DNA of 10,312 nucleotides, taken from assembly GCA_024697505.1 (NCBI GenBank), contig JAILFQ010000247.1, positions 1 through 10,312 on the forward strand, in the 5' to 3' direction. A program made the position numbers and the translations under genes. Source of the DNA: Lachnospiraceae bacterium. GTDB taxonomy: Bacteria; Bacillota; Clostridia; Lachnospirales; Lachnospiraceae. The notes below the pieces were generated by a model. The model did not search any database. It was not told the DNA's origin and saw only the letters and a program-made list of their open reading frames with translations. This document shows, one piece after another, positions 1-8,029 of this stretch (position 1 is the stretch's first letter; each line of letters opens with the position of its first letter).

Positions 1-3000
1 CGTAACCGCAGCGGAAAGCTTTTTAATTTGCTCGCTGCATTCTTTCGGTAATGGCATTTTTTTAATCTTTGCCATAATTTCGTCTGCTTTATCCACATCG
101 CAATCATCCACGGCTGTTGCTAAAAGTGTAAGATACCCTGATAAAAGTTCCGTATCCAAAACCTCACTGCCTTCACCGGAAGACTCCTTGTCTGATCCTT
201 CTTCGCCCTCTTCTTCCGCAGAAAAGGCTTCAGAAAGTTTTTCCTCGTAACTTCGCCATTCTTTTATAAACACACCATGCATGTTTTCTATTATTTCTTC
301 ATTACCATCCTTTGCAGCAAATTCAAGCATTTTTGCCATTCCCGCAAGAGGAACTATTCCGACCGTAGCGGCGGAACTCTTCATTGCATGCACCTGAATC
401 CTGTAGGCTTCTGTGTCTTTACTCTCATACATGGAATCAAGCTTATCCGCCTGCAAAGAAATTGTATTCCTAAAACCTTCCACCGTATTCTTCAAAAGTT
501 CTTCGTCCGGCAAATGCATAAAAGCATAATTCCAGTCCACTCCGTCTATTCCCGGAAGTTCGGAAATAAAGTCCGGAGAAGCCGCCCTGTTGTTTTCGGA
601 AGCCTTTACATCATTCGGGTCCGGTGCTTTTACAAGTTCCTCCGGAAGAGCTTCTTTAATGGACTTCTCAAGCTTTGCAGATACAACCGGTTTGGAAATA
701 AAACCGTCAAAGCCTGCTGCCAGATATTGCTCTTTTGCTCCTGTAACGGCATTGGCAGTAAGAATATAGATCGGAATCTTATCGTACCCTTCTATCTTCC
801 TCATGCGTTCCATAGTCTCTATGCCATCCATATCCGGCATCATATGGTCCATCAAAACCATATCAAACTTCTCTTTTTCCGCCTTCTCAAGAGCACTTTT
901 TCCGCTTGATGCTTCAATTACCTGTATCTTTGTAACTTTCAAAAGGCTTCTTATAACCTTTCTGTTCATCTCGTTATCATCAACACAAAGGATTCTGGCA
1001 TCCGGAGCAACAAAGGCACCGCCCTTTGCAAAATCCTTAGGAAGTTCGGATTTGGCAACGTCAAACTTTCCTACAGGCTTTTCATCAATGATCTTTTGAT
1101 TCAAGTCAAAACTGAATATTGAGCCCTTACCGTAAACACTTTGAACTTTAAGCTCACTTCCCATCATTTTAAGAAGCTGCATTGTAATGTTCATTCCAAG
1201 GCCGGTTCCTTCAATATTTCTGTTCCTGCCCTCTTCTATTCTCTTAAAGGCTTCAAACAGTTTAGGTATATCTTCTTCCTTAATTCCTATTCCCGTATCT
1301 TCTACTTCCACATGAAGCTTTAAAACCCCGTCTGCGGAAGTTCCTCCAAGGCGCATTGTAACTCCGCCTTCGTGGGTGTATTTAACCGCATTGGTAAGTA
1401 TATTTGTAATGATCTGTCTTATTCTTACATCATCGCCGAAAAGCACCGAAGGAAGACTCTCATCGACCTCAACGGTAAATTTTAAGTCCTTAGATGCAGC
1501 TCTTCCGGATATCATATTAACAAGACCTCTTACCATGCCCACCAGTTTATACTCAACGGGAACTATCTCCATTTTTCCGGATTCTATTTTAGAAGAGTCC
1601 AAAATATCATTAATGAGGTAAAGAAGGTTCTTTCCGGCACTGTATATGTCCGAAGCATAATTCTTTATTTCTTCCTCTCCCGTTTCCCTGAGGATCATTT
1701 CGTCCATGCCAAGCACCGTATTTATAGGAGTTCTTATTTCGTGGGACATATTGGCAAGGAAGATGGATTTTGCCTTATTTGCGTTTTCTGCCTCCTCCTT
1801 TGCCTCTCTGATCTGCTCATACTGCCTGTTAATTACCGCCATGTTACCCATTTTGGCAATGATCCAGGCTATAAAAGCAACCATCATTCCGCATACTATA
1901 AACAGATACACCTTAAAGTACATTTTTTCGTAAAGCCTTGCCTCTTTGTGCAGCGGAAAGGAATAGCTTTTAATAACGGAGTAGGTTATGTCATCGTACA
2001 CCTCTATTAAAAGAGTGTAATCTCCGTAAGGAATACCGGAATAATAGATTTCCGATATCTCATCCTGCCTGAGAGTTTTGGAAGTTCTGTTTAGTCCTTC
2101 TATAGAAATATTAATGAGCGGGTTTAAAAGACTGTAGTTTAAGACCGCAACTTCCATAAGTATATCTTTATTTCCGGCGGGTATATTGTAGACTCCGTCC
2201 ACAAAGTCAAGTTCCTCGCCGTCGGACTCCAGATAAGGGATTGTAATATTGTAATCACCGTCTACCTTGTTAAATTCTTTGGTGTTTATAAATCTTATTC
2301 CATCCGTACAGCATAAATACAGCTTATCGTCCCTGTAATAATCCCACGCATTTGCGGTTAAGGTTGTATCAAGGCCTCTGTTATGGTTTAAGAGAAGATA
2401 ATTGTAGCTTTCATCCAGAATGATATCTTCTACGTTGGCAATATAAATACCGGCACTTGAAGAAACCCAGGCACGACCGTCTTCCGTAACAAAAATATCG
2501 TAGTTGTTTCTGTAAGGGAAGTTTTTAAGATATCTTGCATAGTAACCGCCGTTTCCATAATAAAGGCCATTACTTGTAACATAAATATATCCTTCCTCCA
2601 CCGGAATTATCCTTAATATAACAAGAGAAGACAAACCTTCGTTACCGCCTATGTTTCCAATAACCTTTTTGTCTTTAATTACATATATACCGCCGCCGTC
2701 GGAACCGGCAAGTATTATGCCGTCTTCCCTTTGCACAGCACAAAGTATCTGTGAAGTTATGCCATCATCTATACCCAGGGTTACCGTAGGTATGTAACCC
2801 TCAACAAACGTAAGACCAAGCTGGGAGGAAACAAGAACACTTCCATCATTAAGTTCCAATGAGAACCTGAAACGGTTTCCCAGAAAGCCGTTTTTTACCT
2901 CCAACGGAACAATCTTGTTGTCCGGAGAAACAAGTACAAGCCCCTGTGTTCCGTATGTGCTAAACCATATAAAATCGTTTTGGTCCTTCATTATATTTCT

Positions 3001-4722
3001 TATTCTTACGCCTTCAAAGTATTCCGTAATGTCGTCCGTAACACTCGCAAATATCTCTTCTTCGTACACAAAAAGACCTGAGTCTGTTCCTATATAAAGT
3101 TCACCGTTTCTTTCTATTATACAGTTTGCCGCATCCTCGAGTTCAAAATAAGGTGCCTTAAAGGGGTTTTCAGAAAGCTTAAAAACGCCCTGTTTAGTAG
3201 ACGCAAACCAGATATTATTCTGATAATCCGTAATTATCTGGGAAATGGCAGAGTCAAAACTATCTCCTTCTATTGTGGAATAGATATAATTTTCATCCAA
3301 AAAGGCCATGCCCTTGGTCGCGGCAATAAAGAATCCGTTTCTGTGCTCATCATAATAAATCGAATTTGTATAGTTTATTTCAGGTATGTCTATTATTTCG
3401 CTACAAAACAGGGATCCGTCCTTTTCCATGGTAAATACAATAATTTCAGAGCCGGAGGTTCCTACTGCAAGCTCATCGTTCATTCCTCCGCACACAGCAG
3501 TGAAAAAGTTTTCGGAATCCGAGTTTTTTTCTGAATGTATCAATTCCCCGTCTTTTAAAATAAAAAGCAGTCCGTCTCTTGTAACCCCGGTAACATAACC
3601 GTTTCCAAGATAATCCACGGAATAAACGGAAGCATGCTCCATTTCTTCATCATAAGCCCTGATGCTTCCGTCTGCTCTGTATACACAAAAACCTCCGCTG
3701 GTACCTATATAGAAATTATTATTGTCATCTTCGCAGACAATACGAACGGAATTTGACGGCAGCCCATCATCCACAGTAATATAATCGCCTGTATAATCCT
3801 TAACATTGTAAACAAAAATGCCTGCATCATTTGTGCAGACCCAGAGTCTTCCAAGACTGTCGCAGAACAGGTACATTGCATTGGAAATCTTATCGTCAAG
3901 AATAAACTGCTCAAAAACGTTACCGTTATGTCTGTACAGACCGGAGTAAGCCCCTGCCCAGATAAATCCGTCTTTTGTCTGAACAATGGTATTTATTTCG
4001 GTTGAAACAAGGCCGTCCTGTCTGCCATAAGTTTTTTGGGAAAAATCGTGATTAAAAGGAACACTTGCGCTGACTTTTTCACCCGGAAACACAAATGATG
4101 AAGCAGCAGCCAATAATAAAAGCATGAGCGCTTTTGAGTTTCCTTTTGAATTGCCTTTCGCATCCCGCTTTTTCTTTAAAAGCTTGGATGTAAAGTACAA
4201 AGACATGGCAATGAGAATTGTAAGAACCTTATCCGGCATATTAACAAACAGACTGCCAAGGATAGAACAAAAAATCTTGCTTTTGATCGAAGGAGCAAGC
4301 ATATCCATAAGGGCATCGCCCCATTCATTGCCTGTATATCCGTCATGAACAAGAATATTTATAGGAGTTGAAACCGCCGTCATAATAATGCCGGTAACAA
4401 GCGCAATTCCAATGATTGTAAAAGAATCGTATTTTCTGTTTCTCGGAAAAAGAAGGCCTACTGCCAAACCGCCAATAATACTTACAGGAGTAAACCATAA
4501 AAAATCAAATTCAAAGATGCTCATTATTAAATTAAAGCATCCACCGGTAATTGCCCCTGCAAGCGGACCCAAGAACACTGCGGAAAGAAAAGTTCCGATA
4601 CTGTCCAGCCACAAGGGCAGATTTAATAAACTTGCGAAAAGATACCCAACTAAATTAAGCATAATTGCGAACACTAAAAACAGAATGTTCGGCACATTCA
4701 CTTTAAAACGCCAACTTTTCAT
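1..4722 (-). CDS. Giant hybrid sensor histidine kinase (S-component-like TM domain, propeller, Y_Y_Y, HK, REC, HPt); 3' end outside window
   Basis: One open frame of 1574 codons runs from ATG at 4722 to base 1 without a stop. The start follows GGGGGG (4731-4736) at 8 nt spacing. Residues 1-185 are hydrophobic and resemble an ECF transporter S component (WLDSIGTFLSAVFLGPLAGA; TPVSIIGGLAVG; NMPDKVLTI). A basic linker and hydrophobic segment (198-213) lead to about 600 residues of Reg_prop-like blades, the first reading DGLVSTEINTIVQTKDGFIW (236-255). A Y_Y_Y-like domain (about 835-920) precedes a TM helix (about 937-958). The kinase has NMSHEIRTP with H994, N-box N1111, DTGIG (1142-1146) and GTGLGM (1172-1177). 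The receiver has D1248/D1249, phosphoacceptor D1292 in MDHMMPDMDG, T1322 and K1344. The HPt has H1445 in HAMKSS, followed by an acidic linker and helical tail. All phosphorelay residues are intact. It probably senses an extracellular ligand and passes phosphate His-Asp-His to a separate regulator. Bacteroidetes HTCS proteins share propeller-Y_Y_Y-HK-REC but end in AraC-type HTH, which is absent here. Ligand unknown. Confidence 0.93.
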   Translation of the reverse strand, partial: MKSWRFKVNVPNILFLVFAIMLNLVGYLFASLLNLPLWLDSIGTFLSAVFLGPLAGAITGGCFNLIMSIFEFDFLWFTPVSIIGGLAVGLLFPRNRKYDSFTIIGIALVTGIIMTAVSTPINILVHDGYTGNEWGDALMDMLAPSIKSKIFCSILGSLFVNMPDKVLTILIAMSLYFTSKLLKKKRDAKGNSKGNSKALMLLLLAAASSFVFPGEKVSASVPFNHDFSQKTYGRQDGLVSTEINTIVQTKDGFIWAGAYSGLYRHNGNVFEQFILDDKISNAMYLFCDSLGRLWVCTNDAGIFVYNVKDYTGDYITVDDGLPSNSVRIVCEDDNNNFYIGTSGGFCVYRADGSIRAYDEEMEHASVYSVDYLGNGYVTGVTRDGLLFILKDGELIHSEKNSDSENFFTAVCGGMNDELAVGTSGSEIIVFTMEKDGSLFCSEIIDIPEINYTNSIYYDEHRNGFFIAATKGMAFLDENYIYSTIEGDSFDSAISQIITDYQNNIWFASTKQGVFKLSENPFKAPYFELEDAANCIIERNGELYIGTDSGLFVYEEEIFASVTDDITEYFEGVRIRNIMKDQNDFIWFSTYGTQGLVLVSPDNKIVPLEVKNGFLGNRFRFSLELNDGSVLVSSQLGLTFVEGYIPTVTLGIDDGITSQILCAVQREDGIILAGSDGGGIYVIKDKKVIGNIGGNEGLSSLVILRIIPVEEGYIYVTSNGLYYGNGGYYARYLKNFPYRNNYDIFVTEDGRAWVSSSAGIYIANVEDIILDESYNYLLLNHNRGLDTTLTANAWDYYRDDKLYLCCTDGIRFINTKEFNKVDGDYNITIPYLESDGEELDFVDGVYNIPAGNKDILMEVAVLNYSLLNPLINISIEGLNRTSKTLRQDEISEIYYSGIPYGDYTLLIEVYDDITYSVIKSYSFPLHKEARLYEKMYFKVYLFIVCGMMVAFIAWIIAKMGNMAVINRQYEQIREAKEEAENANKAKSIFLANMSHEIRTPINTVLGMDEMILRETGEEEIKNYASDIYSAGKNLLYLINDILDSSKIESGKMEIVPVEYKLVGMVRGLVNMISGRAASKDLKFTVEVDESLPSVLFGDDVRIRQIITNILTNAVKYTHEGGVTMRLGGTSADGVLKLHVEVEDTGIGIKEEDIPKLFEAFKRIEEGRNRNIEGTGLGMNITMQLLKMMGSELKVQSVYGKGSIFSFDLNQKIIDEKPVGKFDVAKSELPKDFAKGGAFVAPDARILCVDDNEMNRKVIRSLLKVTKIQVIEASSGKSALEKAEKEKFDMVLMDHMMPDMDGIETMERMRKIEGYDKIPIYILTANAVTGAKEQYLAAGFDGFISKPVVSAKLEKSIKEALPEELVKAPDPNDVKASENNRAASPDFISELPGIDGVDWNYAFMHLPDEELLKNTVEGFRNTISLQADKLDSMYESKDTEAYRIQVHAMKSSAATVGIVPLAGMAKMLEFAAKDGNEEIIENMHGVFIKEWRSYEEKLSEAFSAEEEGEEGSDKESSGEGSEVLDTELLSGYLTLLATAVDDCDVDKADEIMAKIKKMPLPKECSEQIKKLSAAVT

Positions 4723-4737
4723 TTTTTCTACCCCCCG

Positions 4738-4761
4738 AAGGATCTGCTTTATGCAATCCTT
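4738..4761 (-). promoter_or_regulatory. Stem-loop next to the kinase ribosome-binding site
   Basis: In the minus-strand RNA, AAGGAU-UGC pairs with GCA-AUCCUU across an AUAAA loop, giving nine base pairs with one bulged G. The stem ends one base before the GGGGGG Shine-Dalgarno run (4731-4736). No U-tract follows, so it is not an intrinsic terminator. Its position suggests an effect on translation initiation or mRNA stability. The effect is inferred. Confidence 0.45.
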
Positions 4762-4775
4762 ATCAATTCAAGATT

Positions 4776-4788
4776 CGCTCGCGGAGCG
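4776..4788 (-). repeat. Short GC-rich inverted repeat in the kinase leader
   Basis: The arms CGCTC and GAGCG flank a 3-base CGC spacer on the minus strand, in an otherwise AT-rich leader between the predicted transcription start and the second stem-loop. It may form a small 5' stabilising hairpin or be a protein-binding palindrome. It lacks a T-run, which argues against a terminator. Confidence 0.35.
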
Positions 4789-4801
4789 TATATCTCTTTA
4801 A

Positions 4802-4830
4802 ATAATAACCTTTTTTGGGCTTTTTGTCAT
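4802..4830 (-). promoter_or_regulatory. Putative sigma-A promoter of the hybrid kinase gene
   Basis: On the minus strand a -35 ATGACA (4825-4830) is separated by exactly 17 bp from a -10 TATTAT (4802-4807). Each box has five of six consensus bases. The predicted start near 4795 gives a leader of about 72 nt before the kinase ATG. The promoter begins directly after the VanZ stop codon, so the kinase can be transcribed independently of VanZ. It is inferred from sequence only. Confidence 0.65.
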
Positions 4831-4840
4831 CCTTACACAA

Positions 4841-5362
4841 CTATTTTGCGCTTTTTCTCTTAATTCTTTTAACAAAAAAGTAAATTAAAGCACCCAAAAG
4901 GCCGCCAATGGAATTAAGAATAATATCGTCTACATCACTGTGTCTTTCGTAAAGAAAAAGCTGTGTAACTTCTATAAACAAAGTATAACCTACACAGGCG
5001 GCAAAAGCCTTTAAAACCGTGTTAAGTTTCTTATAACAGCACGGCCACACAATGCCCACCGGCACAAACATAAGAATATTTCCTATTATGTTTATCTGCC
5101 ATCCGTCGTACCTTTCCAAAAGGAATTCAAAAGGTCGCAGGTTTACCTGAAGCGGGAATATAAGATCGGGATCGTAATTCAGAGTACCTCCGCTAAGCGG
5201 AAAATACACAAACCTGGAAACTATAATTATGCAGCCATAAACAAGTAAGAGCTGTAATTCCCTTAAAGGTATAAATTTCTTTGTTTTAATATAGCAAATC
5301 CCTCTTATTAAAACCCAGATCAATGTAATGAACAAAAACATTTCCAAATAAGTTATCTTCAT
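4841..5362 (-). CDS. VanZ-family integral membrane protein
   Basis: The 173-residue protein has about five hydrophobic segments (about 5-25, 36-55, 90-106, 116-135 and 148-164). It carries the VanZ-family signature: NIIGNILMFVPVGI (91-104), then E131-VTQLF and R140-HSDVDDIILNSIGGLLGA (140-158). The C-terminus is basic (KRIKRKSAK), suiting a cytoplasmic tail. VanZ was named for low-level teicoplanin resistance in the vanA cluster. Most homologues, including this one, sit outside any van cluster and have no proven biochemical role, so I do not predict resistance. The ATG is the first one after an in-frame TGA. The purine-rich GGGGGAG upstream is about 16 nt away, farther than ideal. The gene lies 104 bp downstream of the GH25 gene, and I see no clear promoter or terminator in that gap, so it may be co-transcribed with GH25. 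Confidence 0.85.
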   Translation of the reverse strand: MKITYLEMFLFITLIWVLIRGICYIKTKKFIPLRELQLLLVYGCIIIVSRFVYFPLSGGTLNYDPDLIFPLQVNLRPFEFLLERYDGWQINIIGNILMFVPVGIVWPCCYKKLNTVLKAFAACVGYTLFIEVTQLFLYERHSDVDDIILNSIGGLLGALIYFFVKRIKRKSAK

Positions 5363-5466
5363 AATTCTTCAGTCTCTCTCCCCCGGCATCTGTACAAAAA
5401 TCAAGTCATCCAAATACAATCTGATAGTACAATATAAATAACTTTATACCTCATTTCCGTACCATA

Positions 5467-6960
5467 TCAGCCCACAGGCCCTGCTTGTTTGGAATATTCA
5501 ATATTTTTATAAAGGACATCCAAGTCCACATTCCCTTTTATGCCATCTATTCTTCCGGAAGAAGAATGCTGCCACATAAAATATTCTCCTGTGTAGGTTG
5601 TCTTTGAAGCATATTGGGCAACCCAGTCAGGTTCTTCTCTTTCAGCAATCCAAATAGTGTCAATGTAGTATTTACTGCCGTAGAGACACGCAACATAGCC
5701 ACGGGACTTAAGTTCCTCGGAAAATACATCGAAATTATTATTAATGTCCATAAGGTTCATTCCGTAGTTTTCGAAGTTTATAAAGTCTTCCCAGTCATAA
5801 GCTATCGGGAAATCAAGTTCCGCTCCGTTAAGCACTTTAACAAGATAATTAACGCTTTCTCTTACTTCTTCGGCACTTCCTTCTTCCGCATGCCAGTAGA
5901 TTCCCACTTTAAGGCCTGCCGCCTTTGCACCGGCAATATTATCTTTAAAATACTTGTCTGTGTAGTAAGAGCCGTTGTCGTATCCGCCGATTCTCATCAT
6001 TACAAATTCACAGCCGGCTGCTTTAACTTTTTCAAAATCTATGGTTTCCTGCCATCTGGAAACATCTATTCCGACTGCAGTGTTGTCATTTTTATATTTG
6101 GCTTTAAAATCGTCAAACAGTTCATACTTCGGCGGTGTTGTAGGCCCCGCTGTAGGCTTTGCATTTAAAACATCCACCGTCATTGTTCTTGTATAAGAGT
6201 TCCCCGCATCATCCGCTATTGTTATCGGAAGCTTGTAAGTTCCGGCAACATTAATATCCAGATTTCCGCCTACCGTAAGTTCAACATTTCTGTCGTAGTT
6301 ATCCACGTAGCTTATGTATTTATGTATATCAAAAGCCGTTCCCGCAAGAAACTCCGCAGATTTAAAAGAAAGGAAGAACGGTGCCTGGGTATCCACCGGT
6401 GTAGGCGAAGGTGTCGGTGTATTTGTCGGTGTCGGCGTATTTGTTGGTGTAGGTGTGTTTGTAGGTGTTGGTATCGGTGTGTCGGTAGGTGTTGGTGCCG
6501 GCGTGTCGGTAGGTGTTGGTGCCGGCGTATCCGTAGGCCGCGGCGTTGGTGTCGGTGTGTCGGTAGGCAACGGCGTTGGCGTCGGTGTGTCGGTAGGCAA
6601 CGGCGTAGGTGTTGGCGTATCCGTTGGAACCGGTGTTGGCGTATCCGTTGGCACAGGTGTTGGCGTATCCGTTGGCACCGGCGTTGGTGTGTCGGTAGGC
6701 ACAGGCGTCGGCGTGGCTGTCGGCAACGGTGTCGGTGTTGGCGTATCCGTTGGCACCGGCGTTGGTGTGTCCGTAGGTAACTGCTCCGGTACACTTGTAA
6801 CAGGAACAGGCGTTACAGTACCACCGTTACTAACCTCAATATCACTGAAAACATCTGTAACCCTTTTGTCCAGTGTACTTAAACTGCACGCAGAAAAATT
6901 TACTACAAGTGCAACAACTAACCCCGCTGTTATAAACTCTCTTTTTCTAAACTTCCTCAT
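5467..6960 (-). CDS. GH25-family muramidase (lysozyme-type) lipoprotein with Pro/Thr spacer and Ig-like domain
   Basis: The start chosen is ATG at 6960 (497 aa), preceded by AAAGGAGAG; an in-frame ATG 30 bases upstream has no ribosome-binding site. Residues 1-25 form a lipoprotein signal (RKFRKREF, hydrophobic core, NFSAC with C25 as probable lipidation site). Residues 61-190 are Thr/Pro repeats of the PTDTPTPV type, probably an extended spacer through the wall. Residues about 190-267 form an Ig-like, DUF5011-like domain ([20 protein letters not shown]). Residues about 294-487 are the GH25 catalytic domain: GIDVSRWQ with D299, [15 protein letters not shown] with D389 and E391 at the catalytic DxE position, and MWQHSSSG with [10 protein letters not shown] near the end. 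GH25 enzymes cleave the MurNAc-GlcNAc bond of peptidoglycan. The protein probably acts at the outer membrane face in wall remodelling or turnover. There is no SH3, LysM or choline-binding module; the Ig-like domain is the only accessory fold. Confidence 0.92.
   Translation of the reverse strand: MRKFRKREFITAGLVVALVVNFSACSLSTLDKRVTDVFSDIEVSNGGTVTPVPVTSVPEQLPTDTPTPVPTDTPTPTPLPTATPTPVPTDTPTPVPTDTPTPVPTDTPTPVPTDTPTPTPLPTDTPTPTPLPTDTPTPTPRPTDTPAPTPTDTPAPTPTDTPIPTPTNTPTPTNTPTPTNTPTPSPTPVDTQAPFFLSFKSAEFLAGTAFDIHKYISYVDNYDRNVELTVGGNLDINVAGTYKLPITIADDAGNSYTRTMTVDVLNAKPTAGPTTPPKYELFDDFKAKYKNDNTAVGIDVSRWQETIDFEKVKAAGCEFVMMRIGGYDNGSYYTDKYFKDNIAGAKAAGLKVGIYWHAEEGSAEEVRESVNYLVKVLNGAELDFPIAYDWEDFINFENYGMNLMDINNNFDVFSEELKSRGYVACLYGSKYYIDTIWIAEREEPDWVAQYASKTTYTGEYFMWQHSSSGRIDGIKGNVDLDVLYKNIEYSKQAGPVG
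6398..6780 (-). repeat. Coding tandem-repeat tract encoding the Thr/Pro spacer of the GH25 lipoprotein
   Basis: The tract is built from related units of several lengths: 24-bp units coding PTDTPTPV, 30-bp units coding [10 protein letters not shown], 24-bp units coding PTDTPAPT, and 18-bp units coding PTNTPT toward the Ig-like domain. All unit lengths are multiples of three, so gain or loss of units would keep the frame. Synonymous changes between copies (GTG/GTT, GGC/GGT on the plus strand) show it is not freshly amplified. The plus strand is strongly G/T-rich here, which creates Val-Gly-rich antisense frames. Confidence 0.9.
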
Positions 6961-7036
6961 TTGATACTCTCTCCTTTTACCATTGTGCATCTAAACTTTG
7001 TTCGGGTATCAACCACTGTAAATACGATAAAAGGAG
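6961..7036 (-). promoter_or_regulatory. GH25 leader with two segments complementary to the ribosome-binding region
   Basis: In the minus-strand RNA, CUCCUUUUA (7036-7028) is fully complementary to UAAAAGGAG (6979-6971), which contains the Shine-Dalgarno site. Separately, UUGAUAC (7012-7006) is fully complementary to GUAUCAA (6967-6961), directly before the AUG. The order a-b-a'-b' would make a pseudoknot if both helices formed together. Either helix alone would hinder ribosome access. Folding has not been computed. Confidence 0.35.
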
Positions 7037-7039
7037 TGT

Positions 7040-7068
7040 ATCATACATTACCCAATTCTTCAAACCAA
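7040..7068 (-). promoter_or_regulatory. Putative weak promoter of the GH25 gene
   Basis: A -10 TATGAT (7040-7045, five of six consensus bases) lies 17 bp from a poor -35 TTGGTT (7063-7068, three of six). The predicted start near 7033 would remove the first few bases of the anti-Shine-Dalgarno segment at 7036-7028. A perfect 11-bp palindrome (TGTATCATACA, 7037-7047) covers the -10 and could be an operator or a coincidence in AT-rich DNA. Confidence 0.4.
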
Positions 7069-7087
7069 ATAGCCTAAATGTACCATT

Positions 7088-8029
7088 TTATTTTCCCCAG
7101 TTTATACTGTGTTGTTTTCCGTTGCAGATTCCATCGCCCCTGTCGGTAAAGGTGGTAATATAGTTGTCCTTTTTTTCATACAAAGTTCTGTTTACTTCTT
7201 CACCGTCATATTTTTCCGCAACAATATAGGCAGTTCCCACGGCCGTAACTATCTCCTCCGGGCATTCATTTGCGCTGTAAGACGCCTCTTTAAGCAGGTT
7301 GGAGTTTTCGTCAAACTGGAGGATCTTAATATTTTTATCCTCCCTTAAAAAATTCACCGTTACCTCACATTTGCAGGAGCACTTCTTTTCTTTGTATTCT
7401 CCGTTTTCGGCAATGTTTATTGTACTTTCTTCATTTAAAGCCAGTTTACCGGTAAAACCGGTGTGCATGGAAGAAAAGCCGCTGCAACTTCCTTCAACAA
7501 GGTAAATCCTTCCCTCCGTATCCTGAAAAACCGGGTTTACAAAGAAAGTATACGGATCTTCTCTCGGAACCACATATACAGTCCCGGACATTTCCAATCT
7601 GCTTTCATTATCAGATACATTTATAGCTGTTTTTGCATCGTTTATATCTCCGCTTATAAATGACGTATAGTATGCTTCGTCTCCGTCTTTAACGGTTGCT
7701 TCCACCAATAAGATTCCGTTTGTATCCTCATATCCTTCAAATATACAATTACCCTCTTCAATTCTTCCGTATACTCTTCCGGCATACTTATCCTCAGAGA
7801 CAAAAGACCCGGTTTCTCCGTTGATTATGTTTTTACCGTAATCTTTTACATATCCCTCAAAATCGAAAGCAGAAATCCGCTCAGTTGTAATAAAAATGCC
7901 TACAAGTGCGGCTTTATCATTACCATTGGACGCCGAAACGTTTTTTACTTTTATAAGCGAAGTTGCCCCAAGAACAAAAGCAAGTAAAAGGATGAGGCTT
8001 ACAAATATATATATTTTTTTATTCTTCAT
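7088..8029 (-). CDS. Secreted or membrane-anchored protein of unknown function with a CSCKC cluster
   Basis: The start is ATG at 8029 (313 aa), preceded by GGAGG at 6 nt. An in-frame ATG at 8113 would add 28 residues, but it lies inside the HTH gene and has no ribosome-binding site. Residues 1-33 look like a signal peptide or N-terminal anchor (MKNKKIY, hydrophobic core about 5-22, then a polar stretch with VSAS as a possible cleavage site). There is no lipobox. The rest is hydrophilic and acidic, rich in beta-type sequence, and has seven cysteines (C95, C182, C217, C219, C221, C256, C302). The C217-C221 group reads KKCSCKCEV and could bind metal or form disulphides. I do not recognise a named family. 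It is the last gene of the operon with the HTH regulator and the DUF2975-like protein, and it overlaps the HTH gene by 11 bp, so a linked role at the cell surface is likely but unproven. Confidence 0.8.
   Translation of the reverse strand: MKNKKIYIFVSLILLLAFVLGATSLIKVKNVSASNGNDKAALVGIFITTERISAFDFEGYVKDYGKNIINGETGSFVSEDKYAGRVYGRIEEGNCIFEGYEDTNGILLVEATVKDGDEAYYTSFISGDINDAKTAINVSDNESRLEMSGTVYVVPREDPYTFFVNPVFQDTEGRIYLVEGSCSGFSSMHTGFTGKLALNEESTINIAENGEYKEKKCSCKCEVTVNFLREDKNIKILQFDENSNLLKEASYSANECPEEIVTAVGTAYIVAEKYDGEEVNRTLYEKKDNYITTFTDRGDGICNGKQHSINWGK

Noticed and set aside
277..4801. Scattered plus-strand open frames of 60-210 codons and a minus-strand frame at 3705-3986
   Set aside because: All overlap the single long kinase frame, which has continuous conserved domains. 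They are composition shadows.
4723..4840. Intrinsic terminator of the VanZ gene
   Set aside because: The hairpins here lack a following T-run on the minus strand and lie downstream of a good promoter, so they belong to the kinase leader.
4841..5362. Teicoplanin-resistance determinant
   Set aside because: Only the VanZ family fold is seen; there are no vanH, vanA, vanX or vanRS genes nearby, and most VanZ-family proteins are not linked to resistance.
5363..5466. Dedicated promoter for the VanZ gene
   Set aside because: AT-rich hexamers occur, but no -35/-10 pair with 16-18 bp spacing has a convincing match in both boxes.
6398..6780. Possible CRISPR array because of regularly repeated short units
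   Set aside because: Units are 18-30 bp, contiguous and degenerate, all multiples of three, and lie inside a coding frame. There are no unique spacers and no cas genes.
6314..6964. Plus-strand open frame of 216 codons rich in Val-Gly repeats, plus other Arg/Cys- and Arg/His-rich frames over the same tract
   Set aside because: They are antisense or out-of-frame readings of the Thr/Pro repeats in the GH25 gene, have no good ribosome-binding site, and resemble no known protein. The minus-strand frame has a clear signal peptide and catalytic domain.
6961..6990. Upstream in-frame ATG (6990) as the GH25 start
   Set aside because: It has no ribosome-binding site and would put a charged extension before a standard lipoprotein signal. 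The ATG at 6960 has AAAGGAGAG upstream.
7025..7030. CGATAA half-site near the GH25 promoter as a third binding site for the HTH regulator
   Set aside because: Only one arm is present; the partner arm at N5 spacing is missing, and the hexamer is expected by chance in AT-rich DNA.
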